Positions 1 to 11,163 of a DNA stretch of 64,000 bases are shown in pieces (the first letter of the stretch is position 1; each line of letters starts with the position of its first letter). A program made the translations under genes and the position numbers. Source of the DNA: Atrina japonica (taxonomy: Eukaryota > Mollusca > Bivalvia > Pterioida > Pinnidae); assembly GCA_030159075.1 (NCBI GenBank), contig BROG01000924.1, positions 155,150 through 219,149 on the forward strand, in the 5' to 3' direction. The notes below the pieces were generated by a model. That model was not told the origin of the DNA and searched no databases. It worked only from the letters and a program-made list of their open reading frames with translations.

Positions 1-40
1 CTCGTGTGATAATATATGGTTTTCCTCAGTAATTATGTCA

Positions 41-180
41 TTCGCACGACTTAATAGTTTTTTTCCCTCATTTTTTTATGTTGTGCGCACGACTTAATAT
101 TTTTGTTCTCCCCTTTTCATGTTGTCCTTACGAGATAGTTATCTCGTGTGAGCGTGATAATAATGTCGTGCGCACAAGAT
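41..180. repeat. Cluster of GTCGTGCGCACGAC-type palindromes
   Basis: Three diverged copies of the palindrome lie at about 41-53, 81-93 and 165-176, mostly followed by TTAATA. A perfect 14-bp copy sits at 815-828 and further copies lie at 2088-2098, 2141-2150, 2174-2187 and 2218-2227. The word equals its own reverse complement. Such copies are probably the ends or internal units of short foldback elements. Confidence 0.6.
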
Positions 181-2074
181 AATTTGGCCGATAGAAACGA
201 AGTGTGAACGGCGGAACCAGGGGCGGTTTGGGGGACTAGGTAATTCCTATTCGAAGTCTTGCTATATTAGAGATATTGAAGAACAAAGCTCTGATTTATC
301 AAGAGTTCCCATAGAATTTAGGGACCAGGGTGCTTTAGCTACCCCTAAAAATTTTGTTGAAATTGAAAAAAATATTATGTTAAAGCTTTCGCAACTTTGT
401 ACTGGTGTGGTACCTGTTCTCGGACAGTACATATTGTGGGACACTTCTCTTTGTACGTGAATGAACAAGATTTTCCCAGATAATAAAAACATTACGGTTG
501 ATAATTCCACTACAACATTGTAATCGGTCATCTTTCTACAGTACTGTCCAACACTGCATCACGATTACGGCATTCAGGTTGAGTTAAAATTGGCTAAATT
601 AACTTTTTATTTCATATTTTCCGCCAAACTTTATCAAATTATATTGCATCTAACCTATTGTGATACAAAATTTCAAAGTAACCCTAACAGTAGAACTGAA
701 GATTTTTGGTAAAAACCTCGACTTTCGCCCGAGAATATTTACTGTACCAGTATAATTCCTTTTCAGTGTTATACTGACGACTGCTCACGGCATAGTATTT
801 TTTCCTAAAAAATTGTCGTGCGCACGACTTAAAAGGATATAAGCTGTCACAATAATTATTTTTGACCCCGGACATATAGCAGAGTTTTTGAAATTCACCG
901 GTCTTACCAGAAAAACCGGTAAATTTTACAAGTGTCCGGTGAAATCTGTCTGATAACTGGTCCAAATGACCAGTAATTTTCCAGTTCGTTTCAATTGTGT
1001 ATATATACAGACCAGTAAAAAATCTATGACCAGTGGAATTCCTTTATTCACTGGTCCGGTTGACCAGTAATTTTTTTTATATTTCAAAATGTCTGATATA
1101 GTCGCGAATATGATAACATGTGTGTTCAAATACATTATCAAACACGTGAAACGTTGTAAAAGATAGTCTTTTCGAAGTTATTTTTTTTATTAGAATTTAA
1201 GTTTTCCCGTACCTTAAAAATCAGTTCCGTATGCAATGACCATTCAGATAAACTCTTTCGCCATATCAAATGTACTTCGTAATTCGGTCAGGGGATCTCG
1301 GTCCTTTACGGGCTCGGACTATGTTAAAGTCGGCCGATTTTATGTGTTTTATATTTATTTTTTAAATTCAGGACGCAATTTTTATTGGAAGGTGCATGTA
1401 CTATGTAAAATATATGCTTTACAACGCTATTTTAAATATATGAAGAAAATCGGATGAATATATGAATAAATATATCAGGTCACTAAAAGAAATTTTCCCG
1501 ATCTTTAATGTTACCCTGAATGCTGACATTGACAAAATTTAACAATATAACTGTGAAAGGTATGCGTACCTCATGTTTTACAATCGTGCCGCCATGTCCG
1601 GTGGAGTTTGACAGTTTAAGATCATGTGTGTCAAGAATGATAAAGCTGAGAATGTGATGGGACGAGTTAAAAATAGGTCTATATCACCCGATATACCCGG
1701 CACTTGGACAATCTCAGAAACGAATGTTTTGAAACGAAGAAAAAGACAAACTTTGCCTGATTTAGGAAATGATGATGTACGAAAATAAACGCAATGGATA
1801 TAACTATAAGAATAGAATGTATATTAACTGCAAATAGCACGTGTTTATCGGTCACTCGATAATCTTCGTAAACAAATTACCTAAAGTTAATTTGTAATGC
1901 TCAAAGTACAAAAAATAACTGATAGGTTTTGGCAAGATTGTTGTAATTGTTATTCTAACCATCAGATGGTCTGTTTGGAATATATATGGGATAGAATATC
2001 ACATAAAATGGGCATGTAAATTTTTTCACCTACGCTCGTATCGCTTTAATATATTTTTCCAATAAACAAACAAT

Positions 2075-2163
2075 CCTAATTTTTAATGTCGTCCGCACGT
2101 CAAAAAAAAAAAAAAAAATGGGGAGGGGGATATAAAGTCCTTCGCACGACATTAAAAATTAGG
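2075..2163. repeat. Foldback element with 21-bp inverted arms
   Basis: Arm 2075-2095 and arm 2143-2163 are reverse complements with one mismatch. Each includes CCTAATTTTTAATGTCGT or its complement. The spacer holds an A-run and a G-rich stretch. This is a short hairpin-forming element or the remnant of a miniature inverted-repeat transposon. No coding sequence is present. Confidence 0.7.
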
Positions 2164-2805
2164 AAAAAGATTAAGTTGTACGCACCACATAAAAAGATAA
2201 GAGAAAAAAAATATTAAGTCGTGCGCATATGTCCCCATATCTCTCTTTCATATTTCCGCAGTTATTCGATAGATTAACAAAATGTTTATGTTTAACCCGT
2301 CATTTGATTACTTTTTAACGCTAAATTAGAAATGAGTAAAACTTGTAATCAATACGGCAGAAATGTACCTTTATTTAACCCCTTTTTAACATGAAAACGG
2401 ACAAATACTATGTTGAACTTTGGTTTATAAAATATTATGGATTTATTTTTCAATCAGTATAACTCTCAAATGTATTTGAACAAGGACATATTTTAAATGG
2501 TGTTGTTAAAACAATATGACGGACAGGTGCACCTGATATGATTTCATACAGATAACTCAAACAACAGTCAAGCTGGGATGTTTGGGGGTCTTAAATATGG
2601 TTTTGAACATTAGTAAACAATCGAGAGTAATCTTGTAGTAAAAAGTCAGAATGCCAAAACTGTACCGTAGTTGAAGCCCATATTTACAATGAAAACGGAC
2701 AAACTGGTTGAAAATATTTTATATCGTAAAAGTTAAACTCTGTAGATGACAATCCGTGTCGATACGAAATCGTAAATAAGTACTTTTTCAAATACGGAGG
2801 CATTG

Positions 2806-3560
2806 CATAGGCGAATGCAGGATTTTAGGTGAGAGGGGGTGCTTTTGATCTTCAATGTCCTAGGATGCAGATCAAGAATTTGTTCAGGGGTGGGGATAAC
2901 AGAATTATACAAGACAGTTATAACACAAGCTTTATTGAACATGTTTTGTTTTACAAATTGTTGGATAAATTGTATAGCAATAATTCATTTGAGACTATAG
3001 GGAAACATAGATATTAAAAAATAATAATATAAATTTAAAAGCTTTCGAGACACGATATAACTAGAAGTTACATGCTTTAAGGGTCGTAAATGTAGAATTT
3101 CGTCGCCGTGCGAAAATTTCTGGAAATTTGTTATTAATTTTCCGCCTTTTTACTTAAACGCAAAGGCTTTAATTTTCCGCCTTATTACTTATTTTTTTCG
3201 CTTCGCTTCTGATCGAAGCCTTTCCTGGTCACTACACATAATACTAAGTGTTGGATCGAAATGGTGTCGGGTTTTAAATATCTTTCAGAAAACACTTGAA
3301 ATTTGTAAGTCCATAATCGTATTTGTTCTGTTTCCAGACGGAAAATATACCTGAATTTCGCTAATAAATCACACTGATTATCCTTCTCAAAAGAGGGTTG
3401 TTTTAGCAAAAAAGTCACCTAAATTAGAATTTCGGTCTAATTAGTAACAGCCTCCGGACACTGAATAATGACCTCTATCCTTAAAAAAAGTTCATTGGTA
3501 GATTAAGTTAATCTGAATTTAAAGTGGAATTTGGTGACGACCAGGGAGTTCGGGAGTAAG
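2806..3560 (+). repeat. Dispersed repeat, copy 1 (about 750 bp)
   Basis: This stretch is collinear with 24,054-24,835 in the same orientation. Shared landmarks are the opening around TTTTAGGT, the central CAAGCTTTATTGAAC, the GGTCACTACACATAATACT segment, and the end around GAGTTCGG. The copies differ by substitutions and small indels, so they are not recent duplicates. No protein domain is visible, and frames across it are shadows. It is probably a non-autonomous mobile element of unknown class. Confidence 0.75.
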
Positions 3561-3714
3561 GAGTAATTGTGTACATATTATCAATAATATTTTTAATATT
3601 TTTTGTGTAACAGGCAGAAATAAACAGATTATTGTTAGAAAATGATAAATGAATGAATACATTGACTGTCAAATTATCATTATTATTTAAAAGTAATATA
3701 AATAATGAATACCT

Positions 3715-3850
3715 TGTACATTGATAAACAAATAGATAGGTAAATAAATAGATAAACAAATACTGATAATTCAGTAGATATATAAATTAATAAATAAATG
3801 AATGAATTGATGAATATATAGATAAATATATATAAGAAAAAAAGAAATAA
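3715..3850. repeat. Degenerate AAAT/AATG low-complexity tract
   Basis: This is a run of imperfect ATAAATAAAT, ATAGATAAAC and AATGAATG words ending in a TATA-rich piece. It is ordinary decayed microsatellite sequence. The flanks 3,560-3,715 and 3,850-4,780 hold nothing I can name. Confidence 0.7.
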
Positions 3851-4798
3851 AAAACATTCTGAGAGTATCCATGAATCAATAATACCATCAGAATGAAAAT
3901 AGGCAATATTATTATTTGTAAGCCGGTTTTCAGTACTTTCAGTACTTTGATTTATTCATGTCAATATTTAAACCTTGAGTTGGGTATGATTTGTGTTGAG
4001 CACGAAATTTCTTGTTACCCCTGGGAAGGGTTAAGTGTACAGGTGAGATTAATAGGATCGCAGTTACAAACCTTGAGAAGCCTTTCCCAGTATGCGGTCC
4101 AAGTTCCACCCTCTGGAGCAGCCAATAGCAACATGTATATTCATTGAACCTTTTCAGGGAAATTAGAATTGAAACATTTTGAACAGTGTGCACACATTCG
4201 TATACACACATCTTTATTATTCTTTAAAATTTATTTTACTAATCTCTTTACATTTCAAACACGTAGTAGTGCCCGTGAATCAAATTTGTTCTATATATGA
4301 TTAAGCTTAAACACATATTTCTAAGTTTAGAAATTCAAATAACTTCTCAAATACATGGGTAGGCGTATCTATTTTCAACGAGCTTCCATTTATTGATTAC
4401 TGATTTACGATCCACCAACATATTTCACTTATATGGAAGCGCATGGAATGCCATAGATTTTTACCTGTGCTAGGTACCGAAATCTGTCGCTTGCCACGCC
4501 AGCTTGACAACGATTTCTGATTATTCGAGTTTCACAGAGCGATTGGCGAAGAAACACCCTTCCTAGAAAACCACCAGAACAATATTTCATGTGCATCTCT
4601 CGTCGCTCCCGCTTTCTGATATATCGCATACTGCATCTAATGAGTCCCGGTTCGTTATTTTTTACTTTCACGTTTCACAGAATATTTATACTTTTTTAAC
4701 TCGACAAGGGGTCACAAATACAACACTTTGGGGACACTGATAATGTTTTAGCTGAACATTGAACAAATATGTATCACCTGTCCTTTGAGTTTCAGCAC

Positions 4799-5195
4799 AA
4801 TGGGATCTCACTGTCAATAGTTCATGGTTGTACGAGACTAACACTGTTATACACGCCCCTTTCTTCTGATTTACAAAGAGCTTCAACACTGGGATCTCAC
4901 TGTCAATAGTTCATGGTTGTACGAGACTAACACTGTTATACACGCCCCTTTCTTCTGATTTACAAAGAGCTTCAACACAGTGGGATCTCACTGTCAATAG
5001 TTCATGGTTGTACGAGACTAACACTGTTATACACGCCCCTTTTCTTCTGATTTATAAAGAGCTTCAACACAGTGGGATCTCACTGTCAATAGTTCATGGT
5101 TGTACGAGACTAACACTGTTATACACGCCCCTTTTCTTCTGATTTATAAAGAGCTTCAACACAGTGGGATCTCACTGTCAATTGTTCATGACTGT
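4799..5195. repeat. Tandem repeat, 89-92 bp unit, about 4.3 copies
   Basis: The word TGGGATCTCACTGTCAAT starts at 4801, 4890, 4981, 5073 and 5165, giving periods of 89, 91, 92 and 92 bp. Copies are almost identical apart from single-base length changes. The last copy diverges after about 30 bp. The array directly abuts the suspicious 5.2-8.7 kb region, the kind of place where assemblers lose register. Confidence 0.9.
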
Positions 5196-5207
5196 ACTTA
5201 TGCTACT

Positions 5208-5595
5208 ATTATATTTACAGGTATATTAACCTGTACATGTCAAGTTTTGTAAACCGCACCATCCGTAATAATGTCTGGCTGTTCCGATGAATTTCCATAC
5301 ACCAGCACTTTGTATTCAGGTATGTTACACCTGCCAGTATTATTTATTACAATTTGTACCTAGTTATGTACGTAAAATTATACTTATTATTAACATTTTA
5401 CAATTAATACAGATGCATCATAACTCACTTTATATACTTAGTTAAGTATATTTATATACAGTGGAACTTCGCTATTAGGACCACCCGACAAAATGACTCA
5501 AAGTGGTCTGATTACTTAGGTGTATTTTTGAGACACCAGGGGCTCGTTTTATGAAAGGTTGTAAGTCCTAAATCCTAAGTCTCACGGACTAAATA
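5208..5595. repeat. Left copy of a duplicated flank with indel-type differences
   Basis: This is the same sequence as 8,318-8,725, in the same orientation, starting at ATTATATTTACAGGT and ending at AGTCCTAAATCCTAAGTCT. The two copies differ mainly by one- to several-base insertions and deletions, with few clean substitutions. It includes a dispersed motif (GGAACTTCGC followed by a GGTGGTCT- or GTGGTCTG-like word) that recurs elsewhere in the window. Confidence 0.8.
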
Positions 5596-8317
5596 TCTCT
5601 CTCTTAAAAATAGTAATCTTATTTACTAAGCTTGTAGAAAACAGACCGAACGATACAGTAACCCCGCAAGAAGTACATTTGATCTATAAGCTACACCTAC
5701 TGGGAAAAGAACGCGAAAACTTACTAACGAACTCTGAACTCTAAACACCTTCGATTAAAAACTAACACACCCTTGTACTCTCAAACTTGTTTACTAGTGC
5801 CATGCAACTATTATAGAAATAAGAGAAGGCTGACACTGGACTAATACAAAACTGAGCGCAGCAAGGGCGCACCCATAAAGATAAACTGAGCTAAAACAAA
5901 GCGAAATAACTAGACGGAGCTCCCTCTACTTACCCTAAACCAAAAACAACCAGTAATAACACAAACTAACAAGTCTTTAAAAATAGACAACGAAGAAAAA
6001 ACTGACTAACCACACTGCCTAAAGTGCATCACTAAACCTCTAACTATACTACACATCACAACTCACTGAAAGATCAGAGCTAAAACTCAATACTGAATTA
6101 AGAACACAAACCTAACAAAAACAAAAAACTACAGACCAGCGGGACTAAGAAAGACACATAGGCTCTCCAAACTAGCGGTCAACTTCGCGACAAAGAACAA
6201 TCTAGGTATTTAGGTCTTTTGAAATAAATCAACTAAATAATGATACTAAAAACTAACAAGAACCCACTGAAACGGCTCCACTACTCCACCACTGCGAAAC
6301 CTTACTAGAGGTGACTATGAAAAGCCTACACTGCCAAACAACGGAACCCAATAGGAACTACAAAACCAATAGGCTGTACAGCGAAGAGAAAACGACAAAA
6401 AAAAAAAGGCTAAGCTGAAGACAAGGCGCTTTCCAACGACGTCAAGCTAGACCACACAACTACTAATCAGTAAAGCAAGAACTAGTACATGTTTCACTTT
6501 ACACAAAACCGAGGAAAACTAAACAACCGGTCAACGAGGATCTTATCCTCATTGGTCTACTCTTTGGCACAGGCGGGTCTAGGAAGGAAAGGGGGACACC
6601 TAGAGTACACACTTTTGAGCTTCCCTGAAACGCCTAGAAAATAAGCTCAACACCCCTATGAAGGCTAAAAAACAAAAAGCTTGTATCATAACGAAAAAAA
6701 AAAAAAAAACAACCTTGACCTGCAAAAAAAACACTTCCAAGCTACCACACCACTGCTAACCGAACAGCTAAAACTGTACTGACTACTACCGTGACCTACC
6801 CTCTGTACAATTTAATTATCTCTGGGTCTATCGCGAGAGACAAGCGACAAACGAAACTAGCCAACCTAGCCAAAACATCTAGAAACGAGACACTAAAACT
6901 ACACATATAACTAATTCTCTCTACAACTGCTACAGCTTAACACTTCTCTACAACTACTCTTAAACCACAGAACTTCAAACCAACATAAAACTCCCAATAA
7001 CAGAAGACGCAAAAGCAAGAAACAACTAACTCATGAAGCACTACAACTCAACTTTCTTTTACTACGCAACACTATCTCCCTGGACGCCCTAAGCAGAGAA
7101 ACGTGAAACTAGCGAAACTAAGACTAACTCGAAAGGCAACGTGGATGAGTTAAAATCATTAACTCACCTAAAGAAGAGGAGCTAAAGCTAGACCTATCCG
7201 AGCGCAGTAACATATAACTATCAACCTTTCAAACAAAGACACTACTGGCTAACACCATACAACGCCGAAACACCACTCTAACAAGAAACCTAACTCTCGC
7301 TAAGGGACATAGTTTTTATTGTGTTTGGGTTGTTGGTGGGGGTGGTTGGGGGTGGTGGGCCGGAGGGATGGGCGAAATGATGGGGGGCGGAAGCGGGCGG
7401 GGGGGGTGGGGTTGGGGGAAAATTTTTTGGGGGGGGGGGGGGGGGGAGGGGAGGGAGAGGGAGGGGGGGGGGGTGGAGCGGGGGGGGGGGGGGGGGGGGG
7501 GTGGGGGTGGGATTGTGGTGGGGTTTTTGGGGGGGTGGGGGGGGGGGATTGGGTTGTTGGCGGGTGTTGGTTGGGGGGGGTTGTTGTATGTACCTAACAA
7601 AACTACCAATGAAAGACTATAAGGAGAAGCGAGTCTTTGCTCTAACGCTAAACTAAACCTCCTCGGAAGATAGAGCAAACATACCCACTAACTAGCGCAC
7701 AAAATACCTAGTACACTACACCTTAGCCTCCAGACATAGCAACCAAACTAACCGAAGGGGACTAGGGTCATCTAGCATATCACACACTATAAAGCAATTC
7801 TACAACTAAAAAACACCTAGCTGCAAACAGACCTAGGAGGCTAAACAAAACTAACACAAAAGAGCAGAATAGCTGTCGAGGTGGCGGAAACGCAGTGAAA
7901 TCTTACTTAACTTAGTACGGGTAGGGGTTGAAAATAACTAATGTACCTCATCTTTCTTGACATCGCTGAAGACAACTTAGAGTACCAAGCAGTGAACTAC
8001 TATCTCTCTTAAAAACAACGACGTCTTTCGCTGACACTGAGGGACGACTACAGACTAAGAACCCAACAACAACAATACACTTGAAGTTATAACTAAAATT
8101 AGTCTTGAACGAAAAAGAGAGGCATATACGCAACTAGACTGAATACCATACGCAGAGACTAAAGCTACAAAAACTGGGCTACAAAAAACTCACTAAAATA
8201 TAGCGCATACCAGCACTACCAGGCGGAACAAAAAACTAAAGTTAAAAAAAGCTATGGCCTACTCCTACAAAAAAGAGAGTAGAATATTTTACTGAGGCGC
8301 CCTAAACTAAACTAATT
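5596..8317. other. Anomalous insert, probably low-quality sequence or misassembly
   Basis: Composition changes abruptly from the surroundings. The plus strand becomes A/C-rich with endless CTAAC, AACTA and CGAAAC words, no long frame, no repeat structure and no similarity to other parts of the window. It contains an extreme G-rich block at 7,316-7,592. It is bounded by two versions of one flanking sequence. This pattern fits an unpolished long-read segment joined into the contig better than any biological element. I assign no genes here. Confidence 0.6.
7316..7592. other. Extreme G-rich block
   Basis: About 280 bp consist almost entirely of G-runs broken by T, A or occasional C, with runs of more than ten G. 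The glycine-rich (plus) and proline-rich (minus) open frames here follow from base composition alone. If real it would form G-quadruplexes, but its setting inside the anomalous insert makes a base-calling artefact more likely. Confidence 0.6.
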
Positions 8318-8725
8318 ATATTTACAGGTTAATTTAACCTGTACATGTCAAAGTTTTGTAAACCGCAACCATCCGTGAATAATGTCTGGTTTGTTTCCGA
8401 TGAATTTCATACACCGCTCACTTTGTATTCCCGGATATTGTTACTCTCCTGCCAGTTATTATTTATTACAATTTGATGTACCTAGTTATTACGTAAAATA
8501 AAACTTTATTATAACATCTTTTACAATTAATACAATGCATCATAAACTCTCTTTATATACTTAGTTAAGTATATTTATATACATGAACTCGCTATTAGAC
8601 TCACCCGACAAAATGGACGTCAAAGTGGTCTGTGATATACTTATTTTAAGGTGGTAAAAATTTTGGGAGACACCATGTGGCTCGTTTTATGAAAGGTTGT
8701 AAGTCCTAAATCCTAAGTCTTAGTC
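8318..8725. repeat. Right copy of the duplicated flank
   Basis: Second version of 5,208-5,595. It carries extra bases at many positions, for example in homopolymers and around the CCGATGAATTTC landmark, plus a longer piece before the GAGACACCA landmark. After it the sequence continues into ordinary repeat-rich DNA, including a GTCGTCGTGCGTCGTCCGTC stretch at about 8,850-8,875 of a kind common in bivalve genomes. Confidence 0.8.
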
Positions 8726-9069
8726 CTAATTGTCCTGGGACCGACCAATCAGCGATGCGTTGTCATAGTAGTTAAGACTAAAAGTTGAGATTTAAGACTT
8801 ACGACCTTTCGTGAACCGACCCTAGAGAATTATTGCGATAGTTGTTTGTCTGTCGTCGTGCGTCGTCCGTCCGTTAACTTAATCACTTGGTCAGTAGCTT
8901 AAGTATCTGAAGGAGCATTTAAATTCGTGGTCTCCACCCCAGGGCCAAAACAATGAAAAACATGTCATTTTAAAAAATCTTCTTCTCTACTCCAGAATCA
9001 ACGAGAGGCTCCTGGATGCACCGTTTAGCCCCAATAGGTGGGGTAATTTCGGGTCGTGTCAACGTGACA

Positions 9070-9720
9070 ATTTGCAATTTGCATTGTATACTCATATGTA
9101 CTTGAAAGTTGCAAGGACTGGAGCAAAGATTATTTTGGACTTGGAAATTTTGATGGTCCCACCCCTGGGTCCCAGGTGCGGGACCGAGTCAATGGAAAAA
9201 CAATATAACGCCAATTTCCTGAAAAAAAAATCATTGAATCTTTGTATAGGCATATGCATTTGAAAGTTGTAGGGACTGAAACAAAGATTATTTTTTACTT
9301 GGAAATTTGGTGGCTCGGGATAACAGAGGCGTCAGTGCGTCAAAACCATTGAAAAGCAATATAATGCACATTTGCTAAAAAAGTGTTAACTTTTTGTATT
9401 GGTAGATGCATTTGGAAGTTGTTGGGAATAATGCAAGGATTATTATGGCGAAGTTTTTAGGTCACGGAGATAAAGGTGAAAGGTCATCGTCACCTAAAAG
9501 TACCAAAATGGCCAATCTGCCCAACAACCGTCAACTTTTTGTGTATGCATTTGCATTTGAAAGTTGTTTGAACTATGAGGAGGATTATTTTTGCTAAGTT
9601 CCAAAGTGATGGGGTGATGGTCATCTGAACTTAGAAGTACTAAAACTGTCAAAACCGTAAACTATTTGTGTAGGCATATGGATTTAAAAGTTGTAGGGAC
9701 TAATACTTGTATTTTACAAC
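9070..9720. repeat. Diverged tandem repeat, about 125-158 bp unit, five copies
   Basis: The core (a TGTATAGGCATATGCATTTG-like word followed by AAAGTTG and AGGATTAT-like words) recurs near 9,085, 9,243, 9,397, 9,540 and 9,666. Copies differ at many positions, so the array is old. Open frames of about 63 codons across it are by-products. Confidence 0.75.
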
Positions 9721-9877
9721 CGAAATAATTTGTTTATAAAGATGTCAAGAAAAAAGAGAAAAAATGGGAGATTCACCATGCCAAGAGGAATTAAAAGGAA
9801 ACCTGTGGACACTAGTGACGTGTGACATGGACAAAGTAACGAATGACAAACCTGTTGGACTTGTCGACACATGTGAC

Positions 9878-9878
<1 letters not shown>

Positions 9879-9921
<43 letters not shown>
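9879..9921. repeat. (TA)n microsatellite
   Basis: This is a pure TA run of about 43 bp, about 190 bp upstream of the LTR retroelement. Confidence 0.95.
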
Positions 9922-9924
<3 letters not shown>

Positions 9925-10108
9925 GACTTGCCGAATTTCCCAACAGTATTTGGCATTCAAATATATTTCCCACCAAAAAATAGTTGTTTGTCAGAAATTA
10001 TAAGTAAAAACCACAAAAGATCCATATTTGACAAAGTTTCAATAAACAGAAAAAATGCAAATTATTTGACACAGCCTCATTTGAAAAGGAACCTCTATTC
10101 CAATGAAC

Positions 10109-10112
10109 CTTT
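10109..10112. repeat. Target site duplication CTTT (left)
   Basis: CTTT lies immediately before the first base of the 5' LTR, and the same four bases follow the 3' LTR at 21,898-21,901. A four- or five-base duplication is the usual signature of Ty3/Gypsy-type integration. Four bases can match by chance. With the TGTAA...TTACA ends the case is good. Confidence 0.65.
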
Positions 10113-10652
10113 TGTAACAATATGAGGTACGGGAGATAAATCTTTTAGGAAATTATATACGTAAATAAATTGGTGTGACTTGAAATAGTACTGATGTGTA
10201 TTATATGTACTTGGAAAAATACGGGCAGCTAAAATGACATGATTTCTAATTCGGTCAAGTAAATATGTTGACAAAGTTAATTTAGATATAAAATTCCAAA
10301 TTCAAAATTACTCAGCATAATATTTAGTAATATGACTTAACATTATTATAATATACTGTTTTGGATAAACAACTTGTCAACACCTTTACAAATTCAGCAG
10401 CAATTGAAGCTGCATGTTAAAAGGTCAAATATCTGTCATCATCAGTTTTGGTAAACAAGATTTGATGTTAATGATAATGAATATAAAGTACTGAAGTTGT
10501 ACTAAGAATGATAGTGTAAAAAGGTTACCAAAGGTTGCATTATGACAGATTTTGATGATGACGGCGCCCGTATTCTTCCAATTGTAGATGCATTTAACTC
10601 TCTATAAGCTTCTAGAACTTTAGTGTTTTGCGTTGGTCAAAACTGACAAATG

Positions 10653-10659
10653 TATATAA
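10653..10659 (+). promoter_or_regulatory. TATA box of the 5' LTR
   Basis: TATATAA lies in the context TGTATATAAGCACTGG, about 180 bp before the LTR end. Transcription would begin near 10,685, within the conserved GACAGAGACCAGCGG segment. The matching position of the 3' LTR lacks this motif because the surrounding bases are missing there. Confidence 0.65.
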
Positions 10660-10772
10660 GCACTGGAGTTCTGGAAACGACAGAGACCAGCGGAAACCGC
10701 CTAGAGAGAACACCACCATACTCTCTGATTGTTGAAACATTTGTTACCATTGCTGTACTCTGCTGTGCTGAG

Positions 10773-10778
10773 AATAAA
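10773..10778 (+). terminator. Poly(A) signal AATAAA of the 5' LTR
   Basis: AATAAA lies about 90 bp after the predicted start site and 55 bp before the LTR end, the normal place for the end of R. A GT-rich segment follows. The corresponding stretch is deleted from the 3' LTR, so the copy that should terminate the genomic RNA lacks this signal. Confidence 0.6.
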
Positions 10779-10833
10779 ACTATACGATCACAGACCGGAC
10801 TTTGAGTTATTGATATTTGTGGGCTGGTTTACA

Positions 10834-11163
10834 AATATCGATTTGGTGCCTTTTGCCCTGGATCAGACCTGGGAAACAACACAAGACTTGGAACTAAAAG
10901 GTAAGGCTTTTACTTTTTCTTAGTACCTTATTATTTTGACCACAAATTGTGAACATTCTTTTTGACAAACTCTAAAACTAAATTTTATTAAATTAAGTTT
11001 AAATTTCCAAAACTCTATCTTAAACAAAAACTACAATTTTAACTTATTTAGGCAATAGTATTAAACATCCATAAAAACTTATTTTGAAAACTTTAACAAA
11101 ATTAGTTAAACACAAAAATTTAAACATTTGAAATAAAATACAAAATTAAAAACAGAATTAATA
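10834..11163 (+). promoter_or_regulatory. Leader with a strong 5' splice donor
   Basis: This 330-bp untranslated leader lies between LTR and gag. I do not recognise a tRNA primer binding site with confidence; a TGG-starting stretch at 10,844 is possible. At 10,900/10,901 the sequence AAAAG|GTAAGG fits the 5' splice donor consensus very closely. It would join the leader to the acceptor before env. The rest of the leader is AT-rich and featureless. Confidence 0.65.

Larger units (their letters stand above)
1..2800. other. Gene-free AT-rich region with dispersed palindromic motifs
   Basis: I see no supportable gene here. Open frames on both strands are short (under 95 codons), lack recognisable domains and have no coding-like composition. 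The stretch contains scattered copies of a palindromic G/C-rich motif in AT-rich DNA, a cluster of related GACCAGTAATTTT-like words at about 955-1075, and an inverted repeat near 2.1 kb. It is best read as intergenic or deep intronic DNA made of decayed mobile elements. Confidence 0.6.
10113..10833 (+). repeat. 5' long terminal repeat (721 bp)
   Basis: It begins TGTAAC and ends TTACA, so its ends form the inverted repeat TGTAA/TTACA. It matches 21,393-21,897 in long near-identical blocks separated by gaps. It contains a TATA box, a likely transcription start about 30 bp downstream of it, an AATAAA signal and a GT-rich stretch (about 10,813-10,830) that could serve 3' end formation. The outer 5' boundary rests on TGTAAC, the target duplication and the ATTGGTGT landmark, and is less certain than the 3' boundary. 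Confidence 0.8.

Noticed and set aside
7316..7678. Proline-rich and glycine-rich open frames of up to 120 codons
   Set aside because: They arise from the G-run block, which is compositionally abnormal and probably artefactual. No domain or start context is present.
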